This document shows, piece by piece, positions 32,920 through 45,489 of a stretch of 64,000 bases of DNA. Within the stretch, counting starts at the first letter, position 1, and each line of letters opens with the position of its first letter. The stretch covers positions 4,636,007-4,700,006 of the forward strand of contig OZ007569.1 in the NCBI GenBank assembly GCA_963931925.1, written 5' to 3'. Made by a program: the position numbers and the translations under genes. The stretch is from Onchidella celtica. Its lineage: Eukaryota; Mollusca; Gastropoda; Systellommatophora; Onchidiidae. The notes below the pieces were generated by a model, which saw only the letters and a list, made by a program, of their open reading frames with translations, was not told the origin of the DNA and ran no database searches.

Positions 32920-33145
32920 ACACACGCGCTTACACACACACACCCGCCCCCTCTCTCTATCTCTCTCCCTCTCTCTCTCTCGTTCTCTCCTCTCTCTCAC
33001 ATAAACACACACGCAGACACATCCACAAACACAGGCTCTCACCCACGTTTTTTTATACACACGTGCATGTGTGCGAGCGCATACACACACACGCATATGC
33101 ACGAGAACACCTACGTGCCCACATACATACATACTCACGAACGAT
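32920..33145. repeat. Compound CA / CT / CATA microsatellite
   Basis: CACACA stretches, then CTCTCT stretches, then more CACA and CATACATA, all imperfect. Frames read through it on both strands are artefacts of low complexity. Confidence 0.85.
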
Positions 33146-34721
33146 AAACGTAAAACAGAGATTTCTTACAGAATTGTTAAAACAGCAACATATGGCATCA
33201 GTAGAGCCAAAGTACTGAGAACCTCTGGCACAGCCGAGTTCACTTACATCTGTTAGTCACAGTATTGATGATCAAATTCCTGAGTTCAGAGGTGGCAAAT
33301 GAACTATTGTTATATTTGGCACATATTGCTATCTGTCATTGCTTTCTTCTCTTGCATCAACTCACTGCAAACATTTCAAGGTAGATACTTCCTATCTACT
33401 TGTCTCCCTGTGAGTTTGGGCTCTTAAAGACTGACAAAATATTTTGACGTCCTTTATCCTTGTACCTTACATTTGTGGAGAGAGATTGCTGCAATCTGCG
33501 TTTGGCGGCAGGAGCTTCCTCCGCCGAGACTGGATCTGTGCTGAGCATTCCGTCAGAAAGTGGGACAAGGTCTTTGGTCTAGATTGCCATCTATTCGTCT
33601 GTGGGCGTTCAATTTCTGATCCATGTGTTCGACATTTAGGAGGAGCACACAGGGCTTGTCTCTGGTTTGCTGGAGCTTTCTTGAATAAATCTGCATACGG
33701 TGCAAATGTTCAGCCAGCAGGAATAGAGCTGGCTAAAAAAATCCAGTTACTCAAAAGAAAGAACTGAGTCAGTCTTTATTCTTTATTTGGTTTTCAAGGG
33801 AATCCGGTAAATATCCATCATGAGGTTTTCATATGAATAGAACCATAAACAGTTCAGGTGGTCTTAGCGTTTGTATGTAATTTATTTTACAACTACCTTT
33901 TTATGGGTAAAAACTTTGAGACTTATAACTGAGATGTGACTTTTTTTTTTTCAGTGGCCTGTCTGATACGTTTGCGGTGCAAGGGCTGGGAAAGTTCTGA
34001 GAGGCCCAATGTTTAAATAATGCAGAGGTGAAGTTCAGAAAGTGAAAGGGAAGAGGCGGAAACCTTGTATCAGAACGAAGATTCCTGGTCTACATGAGGA
34101 GCGCGTGATCACGAGGCAAAATTAATGTGCAATCATGTAATAATGGTTGTATGATTTGAATTAACCCAAGTCGCAATATTCCCATTCTCTACCGAGCTTA
34201 ATCGCTTTATAAATGACCCCTGCTTTTCTCAGCTGGCAAGCCAGCCTCCTTGACCTGTCCACATTAATTTTACGGTTCCTGCACACATGTGCCAGTTTGT
34301 CGTGGATTCGGTTTCCCGGCTTGCCGGTTATTTATCCCCATCTCCCTGCCAAATGTACTCTGAGGTAAGCCAAATCACACTAATATCGAAGTAAGGAAAA
34401 CACACTTGAATGTTCAAAATTCTACTTACATGTGCAACCACTGCATTGTAACTGTGCTTGCTGGCTAATTAATAGTGTAGCCTGCTCGGACAGGTGAAGC
34501 CTGTCTAAGTTTTCTCTTCATTGCAATAAGACCACAGATCAGCGCTCGCTTAGAGAGGGGAAAATGTAAAGGAAGAACTACTGGCGGCAGGTCGGAGTAA
34601 AACTCTATCCCTGCAAAGTCATTTAAAGCAATTTAAATAGTATCTCAACTTCAAGAAATCTTTGCCACACATGACTGCTTTATTTTGTATTTTTAATTTT
34701 TATTTGTATAACTCTTTAATC
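33146..34721. other. Intergenic region
   Basis: No supported gene. A 100-codon open frame at about 33444-33767 begins at a TTG, has no recognised domain and is not counted. Confidence 0.4.
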
Positions 34722-35149
34722 CCATTTGGGAAATTTGCCTTTGTGCCATTGCAGCCCCGTTATAACTGGAGCAGGCACGTCGTCGCCACAGTGCAGCGCC
34801 GGTCGACGGGTTGTTTTTTTTTGGGGGGGAGGGGGTGAGGGAGGAGGGGGGTGGTAGGGATGAATTTTATTTAATTTTGCCCGGGCAGTGGCCTGTTCGG
34901 CCTGCTCTTTTCGATTTCCAACTGCCAAGGTATCTTTAACGTGCGCAACGTGCACACGGGCCCTCCGAATTTTTTCGTCCTTATCCGAGAAGACTAGGTA
35001 CTCGATCCTACCCCCCAATAGGATCAGGGACACGAAAATATGAGAAAAATCCCAAACTTCCAACATGCCTGCACCGGCCGGGTTTTGAACCCGGAACCCT
35101 TGGCATGAGACGCGAGCATCTTGCCTCTACTCTAGACCACCTTGCCCCC
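34722..35149 (-). mobile_element. tRNA-derived SINE S, copy 4, full length
   Basis: About 428 bp, collinear with copy 3. It has a tRNA-like head with B box GGGTTCAAAACCCGG, a central domain with CTTCTCGGATAAGGACG, a G-rich stretch, and a distal tail (TTTGGGAAATTTGCCTTTGT on the plus strand). It lies outside any gene. Confidence 0.85.
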
Positions 35150-35659
35150 TTGATTGCTTTATGGAACTTAACAATTAAGTTATAGTTTGTTGAATGTGTC
35201 CCAGTGTTTCAATTACTGTAGGCAGCAAGGAGCGGGGGCAGTGGATGGCCGGGTGTGTTTCTTCCTGTCAAGTTTATTTGGCAGATCGTGTATCTTTCTT
35301 GTGCATGGTTTGAATAATAAACTTAAAACTTGAAACTTGTACTAGTAATTTTTTATTTTAAATACCCATTTCAACGGGTATCCTGCAGTGACTCTCAAAC
35401 GCTTTGAATGGTTCTCCAAGGTCACGTTCCTGTTCTGTCGCCTATGGGGACACTTGGGCCGTATTTTTTTTTATCATTTTGATATCCAGACCACATTTTG
35501 TTTTCCTTCCCGAAGTCACCTGAATCTCACGTCAAATTCCATGGACCTTTCTCTGTAAGTCATGACCCGCAGCTTAGAAACCATTCCAGTGGTTGGTTGT
35601 CTGGGAAACAGTGCGTGTAATTACTTTTCAGTGGTATCAATTGATTAATTAATGGGACT
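35150..35659. other. Intergenic region
   Basis: No gene or clear repeat recognised; includes two AT-rich runs. Confidence 0.35.
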
Positions 35660-36093
35660 ATAGGTTGAATGCGCATATCCGCCATCTTGGCTGTCCGGAC
35701 CCACACTTCCCCATGGCGATGATGGGATTGATTTTGATTCGTTAGCTGATTTGCACTGTGAGCACTTAAGGCGTCGCGAACCAATCGGAGACGAGATAAA
35801 AATATATGTAGTTAGCTGAAGTAAACAACGGCACGTGTGTTCATGCACATGGGAGGCGTTCGGTCAATTCTTTCACTTCCCTTCCCTTGTTTACACGGAT
35901 GGTAGACTATCTAACCAGCTTGGATCCATCCTTTCCACCCCTGTCATAACAATCAGCTACAATGCAACCAGCAGTCATTTTAACCGCTTAGACATTATCT
36001 CGAAGTTACACTCATCAGCTGATCCACCCGCCATCTTGTTTGGCGGAAGAACAAAACAAAAACACTCTGTGACGTCATGCGCATTCTACCTAT
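35660..36093 (-). mobile_element. P-like element with THAP-domain fragment, copy 2 (434 bp)
   Basis: Ends are ATAGGTTGAATGCGCAT and, inverted, ATAGGTAGAATGCGCAT, with a CRE octamer at 36070-36077. The THAP-like frame is present on the minus strand (MTAGCIVADCYDRGGKDGSK), but the FP position is replaced by a stop codon. It contains about 70 bp absent from copy 1 (around 35710-35765). Confidence 0.7.
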
Positions 36094-38088
36094 TGTTCTG
36101 TATCGTACTCAAGTCACAAAGAGCTGAGAACTCATATATTGAGCAAAACTGTGCCTGTGCACATTATGACTACAAAATCTTCATGCAAGTTCTTTCAGCA
36201 TGCACTACTCCAATAATAACAGTTCTGGGTTTAATGTACTTTGCACAAAATACAATACAATTATTTGCTGATCTTTAGGCAGAACTCTATTGTTTGTTTC
36301 AGTATTCAAGTGGACTTTCGGCATGGTCTAGAACTTGTCCTTTCAACTCCTCCTTGTTTGACTTGCACTGTGTTTTGTCAGTGCATAGTCTGTGGCGGTC
36401 CACCAGTAATTTTGTCTTCATGCCAAACTATCCCCTCGTTCATCAGTGTCTAGGAAGAGCAGATTTGAACTTAGGGACAGTTATATTTTCTTGCGCCATT
36501 GTGATTGGCGTGACAGCAGTGAAATAAAATGGTGAACAGGTTTCTTAATTGCTCACTTCGAATGTGTATTCTCGCCTATAACTCGTGATGAACTCCTGGA
36601 GGTATGTGAGGATGGCCAAACGAAAGACGGAAAGATATAATTATTTTGTACGTTTTGCCCATCATTAAAAAAGTACATGTATTTATTTGTTCAGTTATTC
36701 ACATGAGCTACGTACACACCGTTGGCCAGGATAAATCAACCCCTGCATCCGCGCCCTCCCCCCCCCCCACTCTCTCTATACCCCTTTCCGCCCCCTTTAC
36801 TTTTTCTCTTTCTTACTCTCTGTCTCTCTCTCCCCTCCCCCTCTTTCCCATTTCCCCCTGTCTCCCCCTCTCCCCCCATCTCCCACCCTCCCCTCAATGT
36901 GACTGAGAGCTTTTGCGAGTGAGAGGGGACTGGTTTATGTAAAAAAAAAAATGTGCGGGGTTTTGTATAGATATTATTTTGTTTTGTTTTGTTTAAACTT
37001 GGCTGTGAGTCCAAAATAATGATCAAAGTCATTGCAGTTTATCAGTGGAACTACAAGTCAAGATTTTAAAAACAGAACAAACAAAAAAACTTTCGCAACA
37101 TGTGGAAACACAAAATCGATAAAAGAATCATGTTCAAGACAGTATCTTGAAATAGTTCCCATGTTCTTGGCATTGAAATTGCATCACACTTGACATTGTC
37201 AAATGTGTCCCATGCGCACCAACGCCTGCAGATTCCCTTCCGGAGAAGTGCACCAAATTGAACTCTCTTGAAAGCAATAAAATGTTTATAACTGTGATTG
37301 TATTCTTTACCAAGTCCCCAAATTTGTATATATTATATAAATTTATTTGTTTACTTATTTATTTGACTAACTTTCTCTTTTGCACCTCAGATGCCTCCTC
37401 GTTGTCCCAGCGTGCTAAGAATCTTCCCTACTTCACAGGGTGCGTATTATTCTTTCTGCTTGAATGTTTGTCCATAAGTATGCTGTAACTGTGGTAGGCA
37501 CAGACAAAGTGGTAAACAAACTTATGTTGACATCAAGATGGCTGCTTTTTTCGAGGGCCTGAGATGAGGAGGGGAATAACATAATAGGAATCTCTTCAGT
37601 CATGTTCTTCTCCGCCCCTGCCTTAAAAATACAGTGGGGTGGGGGGGGGGGCAAGGTGGAGGTGGGGGTGGGTAGAGTAGGGGATGGAGGGTTGATACCC
37701 TATCGATCTTTATGATAACTTTTTCAGTAGAGTTTATACAGTAGCGGCTTCAAGAAACTCTGCAGGCACTTCTTATTGCCTCTCATGTAATGTAAACATT
37801 CTGATTTTTCATTCAACATTCATGAATTAAATTAACCACCCATCATTGCATGTCAAGCCAGACATTAATATAGAAAGTCTGGATGTTAATTATGAATATA
37901 GTGTCTGCCTTCCAGTAAACATGCCCACAGAAATAGCTGGCCAGACAAGTTCTGGTCTCATCATGCCATGTTCTGGAAAATAAAAGTAGAGCAGTGACAT
38001 AAGAATATCTGGCAATTTAATAATGTATCTGGTATATCTCTGTACAGTAGTATTCCATATCATAGCAGTAAAGAAAGTGGAGAAAATA
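36094..38088. other. Intergenic region with CT-rich stretch
   Basis: No gene supported. It holds a C-run (36761-36770), a C/T-rich tract (about 36770-36895), an A-run near 36941 and a G-run near 37640. Open frames across these are low-complexity artefacts. Confidence 0.4.
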
Positions 38089-38091
38089 AGA

Positions 38092-38152
<61 letters not shown>

Positions 38153-38161
38153 GTCTATCTG

Positions 38162-38234
<73 letters not shown>

Positions 38235-38257
38235 ATATCTATTTATCTATTTGTCTG

Positions 38258-38336
<79 letters not shown>

Positions 38337-38393
38337 CTCTATCTATCTATCTATCTACCTATCTATCTATCTACCTGTCTGTCTGCCTGTCTG

Positions 38394-38458
<65 letters not shown>

Positions 38459-38493
38459 TTACCTATCTGTCTGTCTGTCAGTCTGCCTGTCTC

Positions 38494-38576
<83 letters not shown>

Positions 38577-38617
38577 GTGTGTGTATTATGTCTATCTATC
38601 TATCTATCTATCTATCC

Positions 38618-38693
<76 letters not shown>

Positions 38694-38770
38694 GTCTGTC
38701 TGTCTATCTATCTGTCTATCTATCTATCTATCTATCCCTCCGTTAGACCGCCTGTCTATCTGTCTGTCCT
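38089..38770. repeat. (TCTA)n array, about 680 bp
   Basis: Very long, highly regular TCTA/ATCT array with sparse TGTC, CCTG and TTTA interruptions. It creates a long open frame of alternating Tyr/Leu/Ser/Ile that is not a gene. Confidence 0.97.
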
Positions 38771-39095
38771 TTTTATTTATTCATCTCTTTATTTATTAAC
38801 TTTAAAGGAGAACTGGCTCTGACATTGCGGCACGAGTTAACTGCCATGTCATCCCGACCTTAATCCAAACATCCTGAAGTGTAAGACGATTTCAAAACCT
38901 CTCTCGAGGATCAGTTGGATCATCTTTACACTCTGACTTGGATGTCCTGGCGAGGCGGTCTGAGTATGGGCAGAATCACTATTGTTTTCTATCTGGGTGA
39001 CTCTACCAGTGCACACACAAAGTTATTATGTTCACTACAGAGATGGTCTGGAGAATATTTCCTAGCCTAACAATGAGTTGGTATCCATGTAACAG
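38771..39095. other. Intergenic spacer
   Basis: About 325 bp with no recognisable gene or repeat. The last 8 bp (TGTAACAG) form one target-site duplication of the next MITE. Confidence 0.4.
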
Positions 39096-39496
39096 CACAG
39101 ACTAATAAATCAACCAGACTGGAAACACGAGCTTCGGGCTGTGTCGTTTTTTTACGGAAGTTAATGAGATGTGGCCGTATAACCAACGTGGCCGCCGCTC
39201 GGGAAATTCCGAGTCTAGTTCTATCTGCAGTAGAAATTTCTTTTTATGTGTCAAGATTGGTTGTACATGTATTAATAATGCATTAACTTGCATATCTTAC
39301 ATTTTATTGTCTACAGCTATCTTTTTTTATTGTTATAAATGATGACCGTATGGACTTTTAGCGACCGCTGCATTGTAGCTATGCTGAAGCGTCGGTCGCA
39401 ACCGTAAACCTAATGTGGCGGATGGTTCATGACCTTTCGCTGTTTTGTGACGTCACACAACGGGATCATCCAGTCTGGGTATTTTATTAGTCTGTG
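39096..39496 (-). mobile_element. MITE family M, copy C (401 bp)
   Basis: The terminal repeats are as in the other copies. The flanks are TGTAACAG (39088-39095) and TGTCACAG (39497-39504), a 7/8 duplication. It lacks the part of copy B with the AACTTCCGCG motif but keeps the insert with TGTCTACAG. Confidence 0.85.
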
Positions 39497-39504
39497 TGTC
39501 ACAG

Positions 39505-40071
39505 TGGATTACATTCATTTTTTTTTTTTTTTTATTGAAAGAAGTGATCAAATTAATTTCGATTGTTCATTGATGTCCTGTACCATTCATGTCAATGAAT
39601 TCAACTCAATCATTCCCTATTAATCTCCACCGACTTAATTGGTACTGTCTGAAACTCGCATTGTGTTACAGTAAGACTTTCGATGTTTCAGTGGGAAAAT
39701 TGGATAAAAGTGGTTTCTGCTTGACTCACTTAACTCGCTAGGCACCAGAGTAGAGAAACAAGTCAAATGAATGTTCTCTCATGCCTGAACTTGAGCCATG
39801 CTCTTATGTATCGTTTCAACGACATGTCCTGCGTTTTTTACGGGCACTTAGCAAATTAAGTGGAAATGGTAGGGAAACATTGGTAGCCGTTGAAACAAAT
39901 GTGTAGACTTTCATAGGCAACTGACACGCATTTAATTAAATGTGACCACAGCAACTCAGGGTGAACTCCACAAACACAACGTGTTATTAGATTGCCAGTC
40001 CTACACAGAATAAGTAATAGCTCTTTAAAATCAAGTAGTACAAAATTATTTTAGGTGTTATTTTAGGAGGT
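39505..40071. other. Intergenic spacer
   Basis: AT-rich sequence; one T-run near 39518-39532. Nothing else recognised. Confidence 0.35.
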
Positions 40072-40262
40072 TCGCTGCTCTTGGCATTTACACCTCAACT
40101 TTCTTGTCTTGCTGTTTCTTGTTCATGTTTCTGTGAGTTTTTGTGGTCGGGATTAGTTGTTGTTATTGTTGTTATTTTTATTTTGCCCTGGCAGCAGCCT
40201 TGTTAAGCTTGCTTTTCTGGAGTTCCTACTGCCACCTTATCTTTAAGGAAGTGTGTTCGCAG
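40072..40262 (-). mobile_element. SINE S fragment, copy 5 (interrupted by a minisatellite)
   Basis: GGTTCGCTGCTCTTGGCATT and TTTTGCCCTGGCAGCAGCC match the distal and central parts of SINE copy 2. Similarity ends at about CTTATCTTTAAG, where the 37-bp array begins; the tRNA-like head is absent. Confidence 0.65.
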
Positions 40263-40465
40263 TCGACCTGTCGACCACGAATGTGGTGTGCATTCGTGGT
40301 CGACCTGTCGACCAGGAATATAGTGTGCGTTCGTAATCGACCTGTCGACCACGAATGTGGTGTGCATTCGCAGTCGACCTGTCGACCACGAATATAGTGT
40401 GCGTCCGTAATCGACCTGTCGACTACAAATGCATGCGCATTCTTGGTAGACCTGTCGAATAGCAC
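40251..40465. repeat. 37-bp palindromic minisatellite with alternating unit types
   Basis: Five complete units start at 40263, 40300, 40337, 40374 and 40411, each opening with TCGACCTGTCGA, plus partial units at both ends. Units 1 and 3 carry GTGGTGTGCATTCG; units 2 and 4 carry ATAGTGTGCGTTCG or a close variant. The array is therefore a 74-bp dimer repeat. Each unit holds two small inverted repeats: TCGAC/GTCGA and, in units 1 and 3, CGAATG/CATTCG. It looks CRISPR-like by eye but has no spacers. Confidence 0.9.
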
Positions 40466-41344
40466 GCATAGTATTTGGTTAATTATTTATTTTGTTTGAA
40501 TGTAGGGAGTTCTGAAAAAGCACCCAATTTAGTGTTTGATGTATGGCCATTCTTTCACTTCCCCACCTTTTCACCTGATAGTGATGCACCGTACTTTGTC
40601 CGCCCATGATGGTATTGATAATTGTATATTTATTATTATGCTGAGTCTGTTGAAAGCCTATTCATTTGAAGTGAATTATTTCCACGTCTGGCGTCTGCTT
40701 TTGTTTCAGTCCTTGTCTGTAATTAGCTTTGTGGGAGAAACACAATTTTACTACATGTACCTCTCAGTCTGTTGTATTTCAACATTTTGTCATCAATCAG
40801 ATGATATATATTATATGTTAATTAGAGTTTTGGTACAATGGACTGTATGAATGAAGAATAATACATGACATGTAATTAAGAATTTGGTATGTCAATGTCA
40901 GGGATCTAGGTAGTTTTACTAATCTAGTGTAGTATGTTCTCCATGTAGTTGAAAAGAACAGAATGCAAAGCTTCAAAGGGAAATTTAATGTGTTATATGG
41001 TTAATGAAGAATAGACTCATCCCCATCCAAGTTTATAAATTATTAAATGTCAGCTTGTATGGAAGCCAGTACAAAAGACGGTGGACACCAAAGACAGCAC
41101 ACAAGAAGAAACGATCTGGTTATGTTACCCGGTGCATCAACGCTAAGTTGTGCCCAGAAATTTTATTAATGAAACATGAAAATTCAGAGATGGGAACTAC
41201 TGAAAGAAAAATTTCTTGAACTTTTGATGCAGTGCGCCACTGCATACTGCAGTACACACATACACTAAGGCCAATTCATAATGGACAACAAACAATATGG
41301 TGTCTACGAAAAAAAAAAAAACACTTTTAAAAATCCGGAATTCA
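40466..41344. other. Intergenic region
   Basis: AT-rich, no gene supported. Short open frames (40536-40850 and 41004-41219, plus) lack recognisable domains. Confidence 0.35.
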
Positions 41345-41797
41345 GGAAATTTCCTGAGAATTCCCACGTGCACACCGGCCGTCCGAGTTTTCTGTCCTTA
41401 GCCGAGGATAGCCTTCCATAGGTTCAAGGACAGGAATTTTCCCCCAAATTCCATCATGCCCTCACCGGCCGGCCCGAACCCGGTACCTTCGGCATGAGAG
41501 GGGAGCATCTTGCCTCCAGACCAGGGGTCACCAAACTACGGCCCGCGGGCCGAATCCGGTCCGCGACGTCAGGTCGTCCGGCCCGCCATGATACTTGATT
41601 TTCTTTCATAAGTCCAGGGATATCTAGAGCTACAGGATGGACAAGCTTCCCCAAACCAAGACTCCTGGAGAGTTTTTCTTCTGCCTTGCAAGTATTGAAC
41701 AGATTGCTTATGCGGCCCGCGCTTGTAAGTCTGTCAGTTATCCGGGCCCTGTGAAAAAAGTTTGGTGGTCCCTGCTCCAGACCAACATGTCCCCGTG
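41345..41797 (-). mobile_element. SINE S, copy 6, split by a hAT-like MITE
   Basis: The central domain and tRNA-like head (CCGAACCCGGTACCTTCGGC on the plus strand) match other SINE S copies up to CTTGCCTCCAGAC at 41521. The remaining head (CAACATGTCCCC) resumes at 41783, after a 253-bp insertion and an 8-bp duplication. Confidence 0.75.
41522..41774. mobile_element. hAT-like MITE (253 bp, perfect 8-bp TSD) nested in a SINE
   Basis: Ends are CAGGGGTCACCAAACT and, inverted, CAGGGACCACCAAACT (14 of 16 matching). They are flanked by a perfect CTCCAGAC duplication (41514-41521 and 41775-41782). The CAGGG ends, 8-bp duplication and internal CGGCCCGCGGGCC palindrome are typical of widespread non-autonomous hAT elements. 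No coding sequence. Confidence 0.9.
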
Positions 41798-44441
41798 TAT
41801 GAATTTGTATAAAATGTTGCTTTGAAGGATTTAAATGACGCTTCCGATTTCTCAATGATACGTTTCTGGGAGTAAATATCAGGCTATTGTTGTTAAAGTT
41901 TGCATACCGAGCGCTGTATTCTGTAAACGTGTGTAGAAGAATTCTTTGATCCTACGAACAGCCTGGAACCGTTACCGCATGCCGGGGTCACAATCCTGAC
42001 TTAGTTAATAGTCAGCCGTGATTTTTTTTTTTCCTGCTCCTGCCGCACGGATCACATCCAGAAAGGTCAATAAAGATTTACCCTTGGCAAATAAAAAGAA
42101 GACCTCGGCACGATTTTCGATCAACTCTGGTTACTAAACTCGCCCCGTACCAAATCGAACTTTGTGATAGCAAGGCCTTGTGGGAATCGAACCCCCATAG
42201 ATTAGTCATGGAAACTTCCCGCAGCATACTGAAGATAGCTGTGGTGTGAGAAGTTCAGGGACTGCACCAAGTCACACAATTGCCAGTTACGTTCTTTAAG
42301 ATGGGAGTCAAAGTTGTTTTTTTTTTAATGCAAAGTGGCAATTTTAAATGACACACGGAAAGAAAATAAAAAAGCTTTGTGCAGTTGCATAAATCAGGGC
42401 TAGAAGTTCAGAAACAACAAACTAGTGAATACTGTTTCCTGTATTTTCATCCATATGTCTCGGGGATGCTACAGATAACTGTCGACACGATCAATAAAGC
42501 AAGTATCCTGCTGTGTAAATGGTTATTTAGTGTAACATTCATATTAACATGACATAAACATGTCAGTTTCTGAAATCAGCTGGAACTTTGTTATTTATTC
42601 CACCACTACCGCAGACTCTTGAAAACAGTGCAGACATTTAGGTGCACTACTGATCTATCTGACGCGCATGAGTGCAGTTTCAACAAAAAGAGACATGAGG
42701 TATGCGATACACAAATACGCCAGATGTAACACTACATGCGTCTCTAAATACCGCCTATTCTTGAAGTATCAGCTGCTACACAGCTGACATACAGATCTGT
42801 GGTACGTGTCCTGTATTTGGAACTGTTATATACGCCAGGCTTAAATTTACGTTTGAACGTGAATTTTAGGACAAACCAGTTTTATAGTGGCTTCATTGTA
42901 TCTCGCATGGTTCATTGATGATGTCTTTTGAGTAACACAAAAATGTGTGTAGTTGACAGTGAAGATCGAATCTTTACAACGATACCCGTATGTGCACGTA
43001 GCTAAAAACATTGTCCTCGAAGAAATAAAACAGAACAATGTAAGAAAGTTCAATACAGCAATAAAATTGACTGAGATGAGGAGAGATGCAACACCTGTCA
43101 TTGTTACGTTCAAACAGAGCAATTAGATCCAGTGTTCTTTAAAGAGTGTTAATGTTGGGTGAGATCTGGCGAAGACAAGCGGCTCCCCTACCCTGCAAAA
43201 TGCCATTGACTAAAAACTAAAATTATGCACATCTCAGCAATGTCTGTACACTCAAAGATGTGCAGATGTCATCAGCTGATACACAAATTAGGAGATCTCT
43301 CTCTCCCTCTCTCTCCATAAAAGGCTGGGACTTGGCAATGTGAGGATTTCCCTGAGATATTACAGAGACCACTGTTTGTATTCCATATTTGATCAGAAAT
43401 ATATTTTGTCACGTCACCCGCTGACTGTCCCCGTGTAAAAAAAAAAGTGAGTTTCAATAGCATACTGGGTCAGAATACACGAGGAATACAAAGCCGTAAG
43501 TTTGTCCATATTTAAGAAATGAAAAGATATGTTTTCCTTCCATGTCACAAGTGCAAGGAGAATTTTTCTGTAAGCATTATTACCTAAACTGTTACGAAAA
43601 CAGATTGGATTTCACGGGTTGGTGTTTACCGGATTTGGCCTTTGATTTTCTCGGTACCAAAATATTTGATATATCCAAATGATCACGGTTGTTTTCACTA
43701 TTGAGACAGTTCGTCTTGAAAAGGTACTCAAAAACCGTGTACTTGTTTCATGCTGGGAACATTCATCATATCAGTAATCTACAGGTGATAACTGATGGTT
43801 TTCTGGCTTGACTCAAGCTAATAATGCATTCTTTCATGGAACATTTCCTCTACTGCTGCTATCTAAACCAACACCAATGAAGATTAACTTTGCACTGCAA
43901 GTGGCCAGAGCATGTTTGGCAACGTCAGCTGTAAATGCTGACCATGTAGAAACTAGTCATTGGCAGTCTCCAGCAGCTGGCTAAATGCCATTACGTGTAA
44001 GCCTACATTATGGTCGTGAAAAGTGCCTGACCCTACCTCCAGCCGCTACCACCAGCTCCACCGCTGGGCTCTTTCCTCGACTACTAATTCAATTTCCACT
44101 ACAGACCTCACTGGAGGCATTCGAGTAATGGGTACTGCTGTGTAAAAGAAGCAGACGAGGGGTGTAAACTCGAGTGAAGTTGTCGGTATTTGAACATAAT
44201 GTCACGTTAAAAATTTCCGTAATGTTTCGCCGTTGTTGTTTTTAATGATACCAATATCAAAGACAAGAAACCGAATTATGCACGCAAAGAGCGACAAAGC
44301 CAAACACCGACTGTTGATTGAGAAAATAAAACAACAGAGCATAACACCAATCAGAGGCAAAAGATGATAGAAATACTGACCTGATCACCAGCTATTCTCT
44401 CAGTTCTATCCCAGCCTTTCTAGGTAGAATACTCTCTTGTT
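41798..44441. other. Intergenic region without recognisable gene
   Basis: About 2.6 kb of mostly unique-looking sequence. A B-box-like GGGTTCGATTCCC on the minus strand near 42183-42197 does not extend to a foldable tRNA. Short open frames (42847-43122 minus) have no recognised domain. Confidence 0.4.
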
Positions 44442-44571
44442 CACTGACCAGTGTTCCCGCCACTGACCAGTGTTCCCGCCACTGACCAGTGTTCCCGCCA
44501 CTGACCACTGTTCCCGCCATTGACCACTGTTCCCGCCACTGACCACTGTTCCCACCACCGCCACTGACCAT
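44442..44571. repeat. 19-bp tandem repeat
   Basis: About seven copies of CACTGACCAGTGTTCCCGC. The first three have CCAGTG, the later ones CCACTG. The CACTGACCAGTG core is itself an interrupted palindrome. Confidence 0.9.
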
Positions 44572-45047
44572 TGCGCACGTCCTGTCTTCTGTTGGAAATT
44601 AAGCTTTATTTTTATTTCGAGCTGTTGACTGATATAAATTAACTACCTGAATCTGTTTAGTGATGAAATCTTTCCAGATAATGCATTTCTTGTAAAGATA
44701 ATCAGCCTTTTCTGAAACGAAAAGTAGATGGAGACCTCAAGAAAACAAGTGGGGGGGGGGGGGGGAGCAACGCGTGTGATTAATGTGCTGTGTGATAACT
44801 CTTGAACTATTTTGCACATCAGAACTTATCGTGGTGTAACCAACAGATACAGTGAAACAGTGGAAGTCCTGACACAGATCAATGTACCCACAATGTTTCC
44901 CTTGGCCAGTCAGACGAAGAAAAGCACGTTCTTGTATGCATAGGTCTATGAAATGACTGGGTACAAATCATGTATTCGTATTGAAGAAGAAACAGTAACT
45001 GATCTAGCTCCCAAACTGCTGGAGAAATGGAAAGCAAAAACATGCCA
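44572..45047. other. Intergenic spacer
   Basis: No gene recognised; a G-run lies at about 44752-44765. Confidence 0.35.
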
Positions 45048-45055
45048 TGTCCACT

Positions 45056-45378
45056 CACAGACTAATAAAATACCCAGACTGGATGATCCCATTGTGTGAC
45101 GTCACAAAACAGCGAAAGGTCATGAACCATCCGCCACATTAGCTTTACGCTAACGACCGACGCTTCAGCATAGCTACAATTTTGAATGATACCATTTTGA
45201 CGCGCCTACTGAACGCGGAAGTTTGGTTCCGCACCAAGAAATTAATACATGTACAACCAATCTTGACAAATAAAAAGAAATTTCTACTGCAGATAGAACT
45301 AGAATGGGAATTTCCCGAGTGGCGGCCATGTTGATTATACGGCTCGTGTTTCCAGTCTGGTTAATTTATTAGTCTGTG
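45056..45378 (+). mobile_element. MITE family M, copy D (323 bp)
   Basis: Ends are CACAGACTAATAAAATACCC and ...TTATTAGTCTGTG. The flanks TGTCCACT (45048-45055) and TGTCTACT (45379-45386) are a 7/8 target duplication. A short deletion near the right end removes part of the internal palindrome. CRE octamer present. Confidence 0.88.
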
Positions 45379-45489
45379 TGTCTACTACACTATGACAAAC
45401 AACTGAAGACGCTCAATACCTTTCTGAAGATCACATAGGCTTTACCTCTACCAGAGATTGCCAATGAAGACCGCAGGAGGACAACCATG

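Noticed and set aside
33444-33767. 107-codon open frame
   Set aside because: It begins with TTG, has no recognisable domain, and shows no splice or neighbour context.
36646-37032. Open frames rich in Pro/Ser or Gly/Glu/Arg
   Set aside because: These come from a CT-rich tract and its complement.
38023-38799. 258-codon open frame of Tyr/Leu/Ser/Ile repeats
   Set aside because: It is a pure translation artefact of the TCTA array.
40251-40465. CRISPR-like regular palindromic repeats
   Set aside because: Units are directly tandem with no unique spacers, no cas genes are present and the genome is eukaryotic.
42160-42210. Possible tRNA (B-box-like GGGTTCGATTCCC on the minus strand)
   Set aside because: No matching acceptor, D or anticodon arms could be found upstream.
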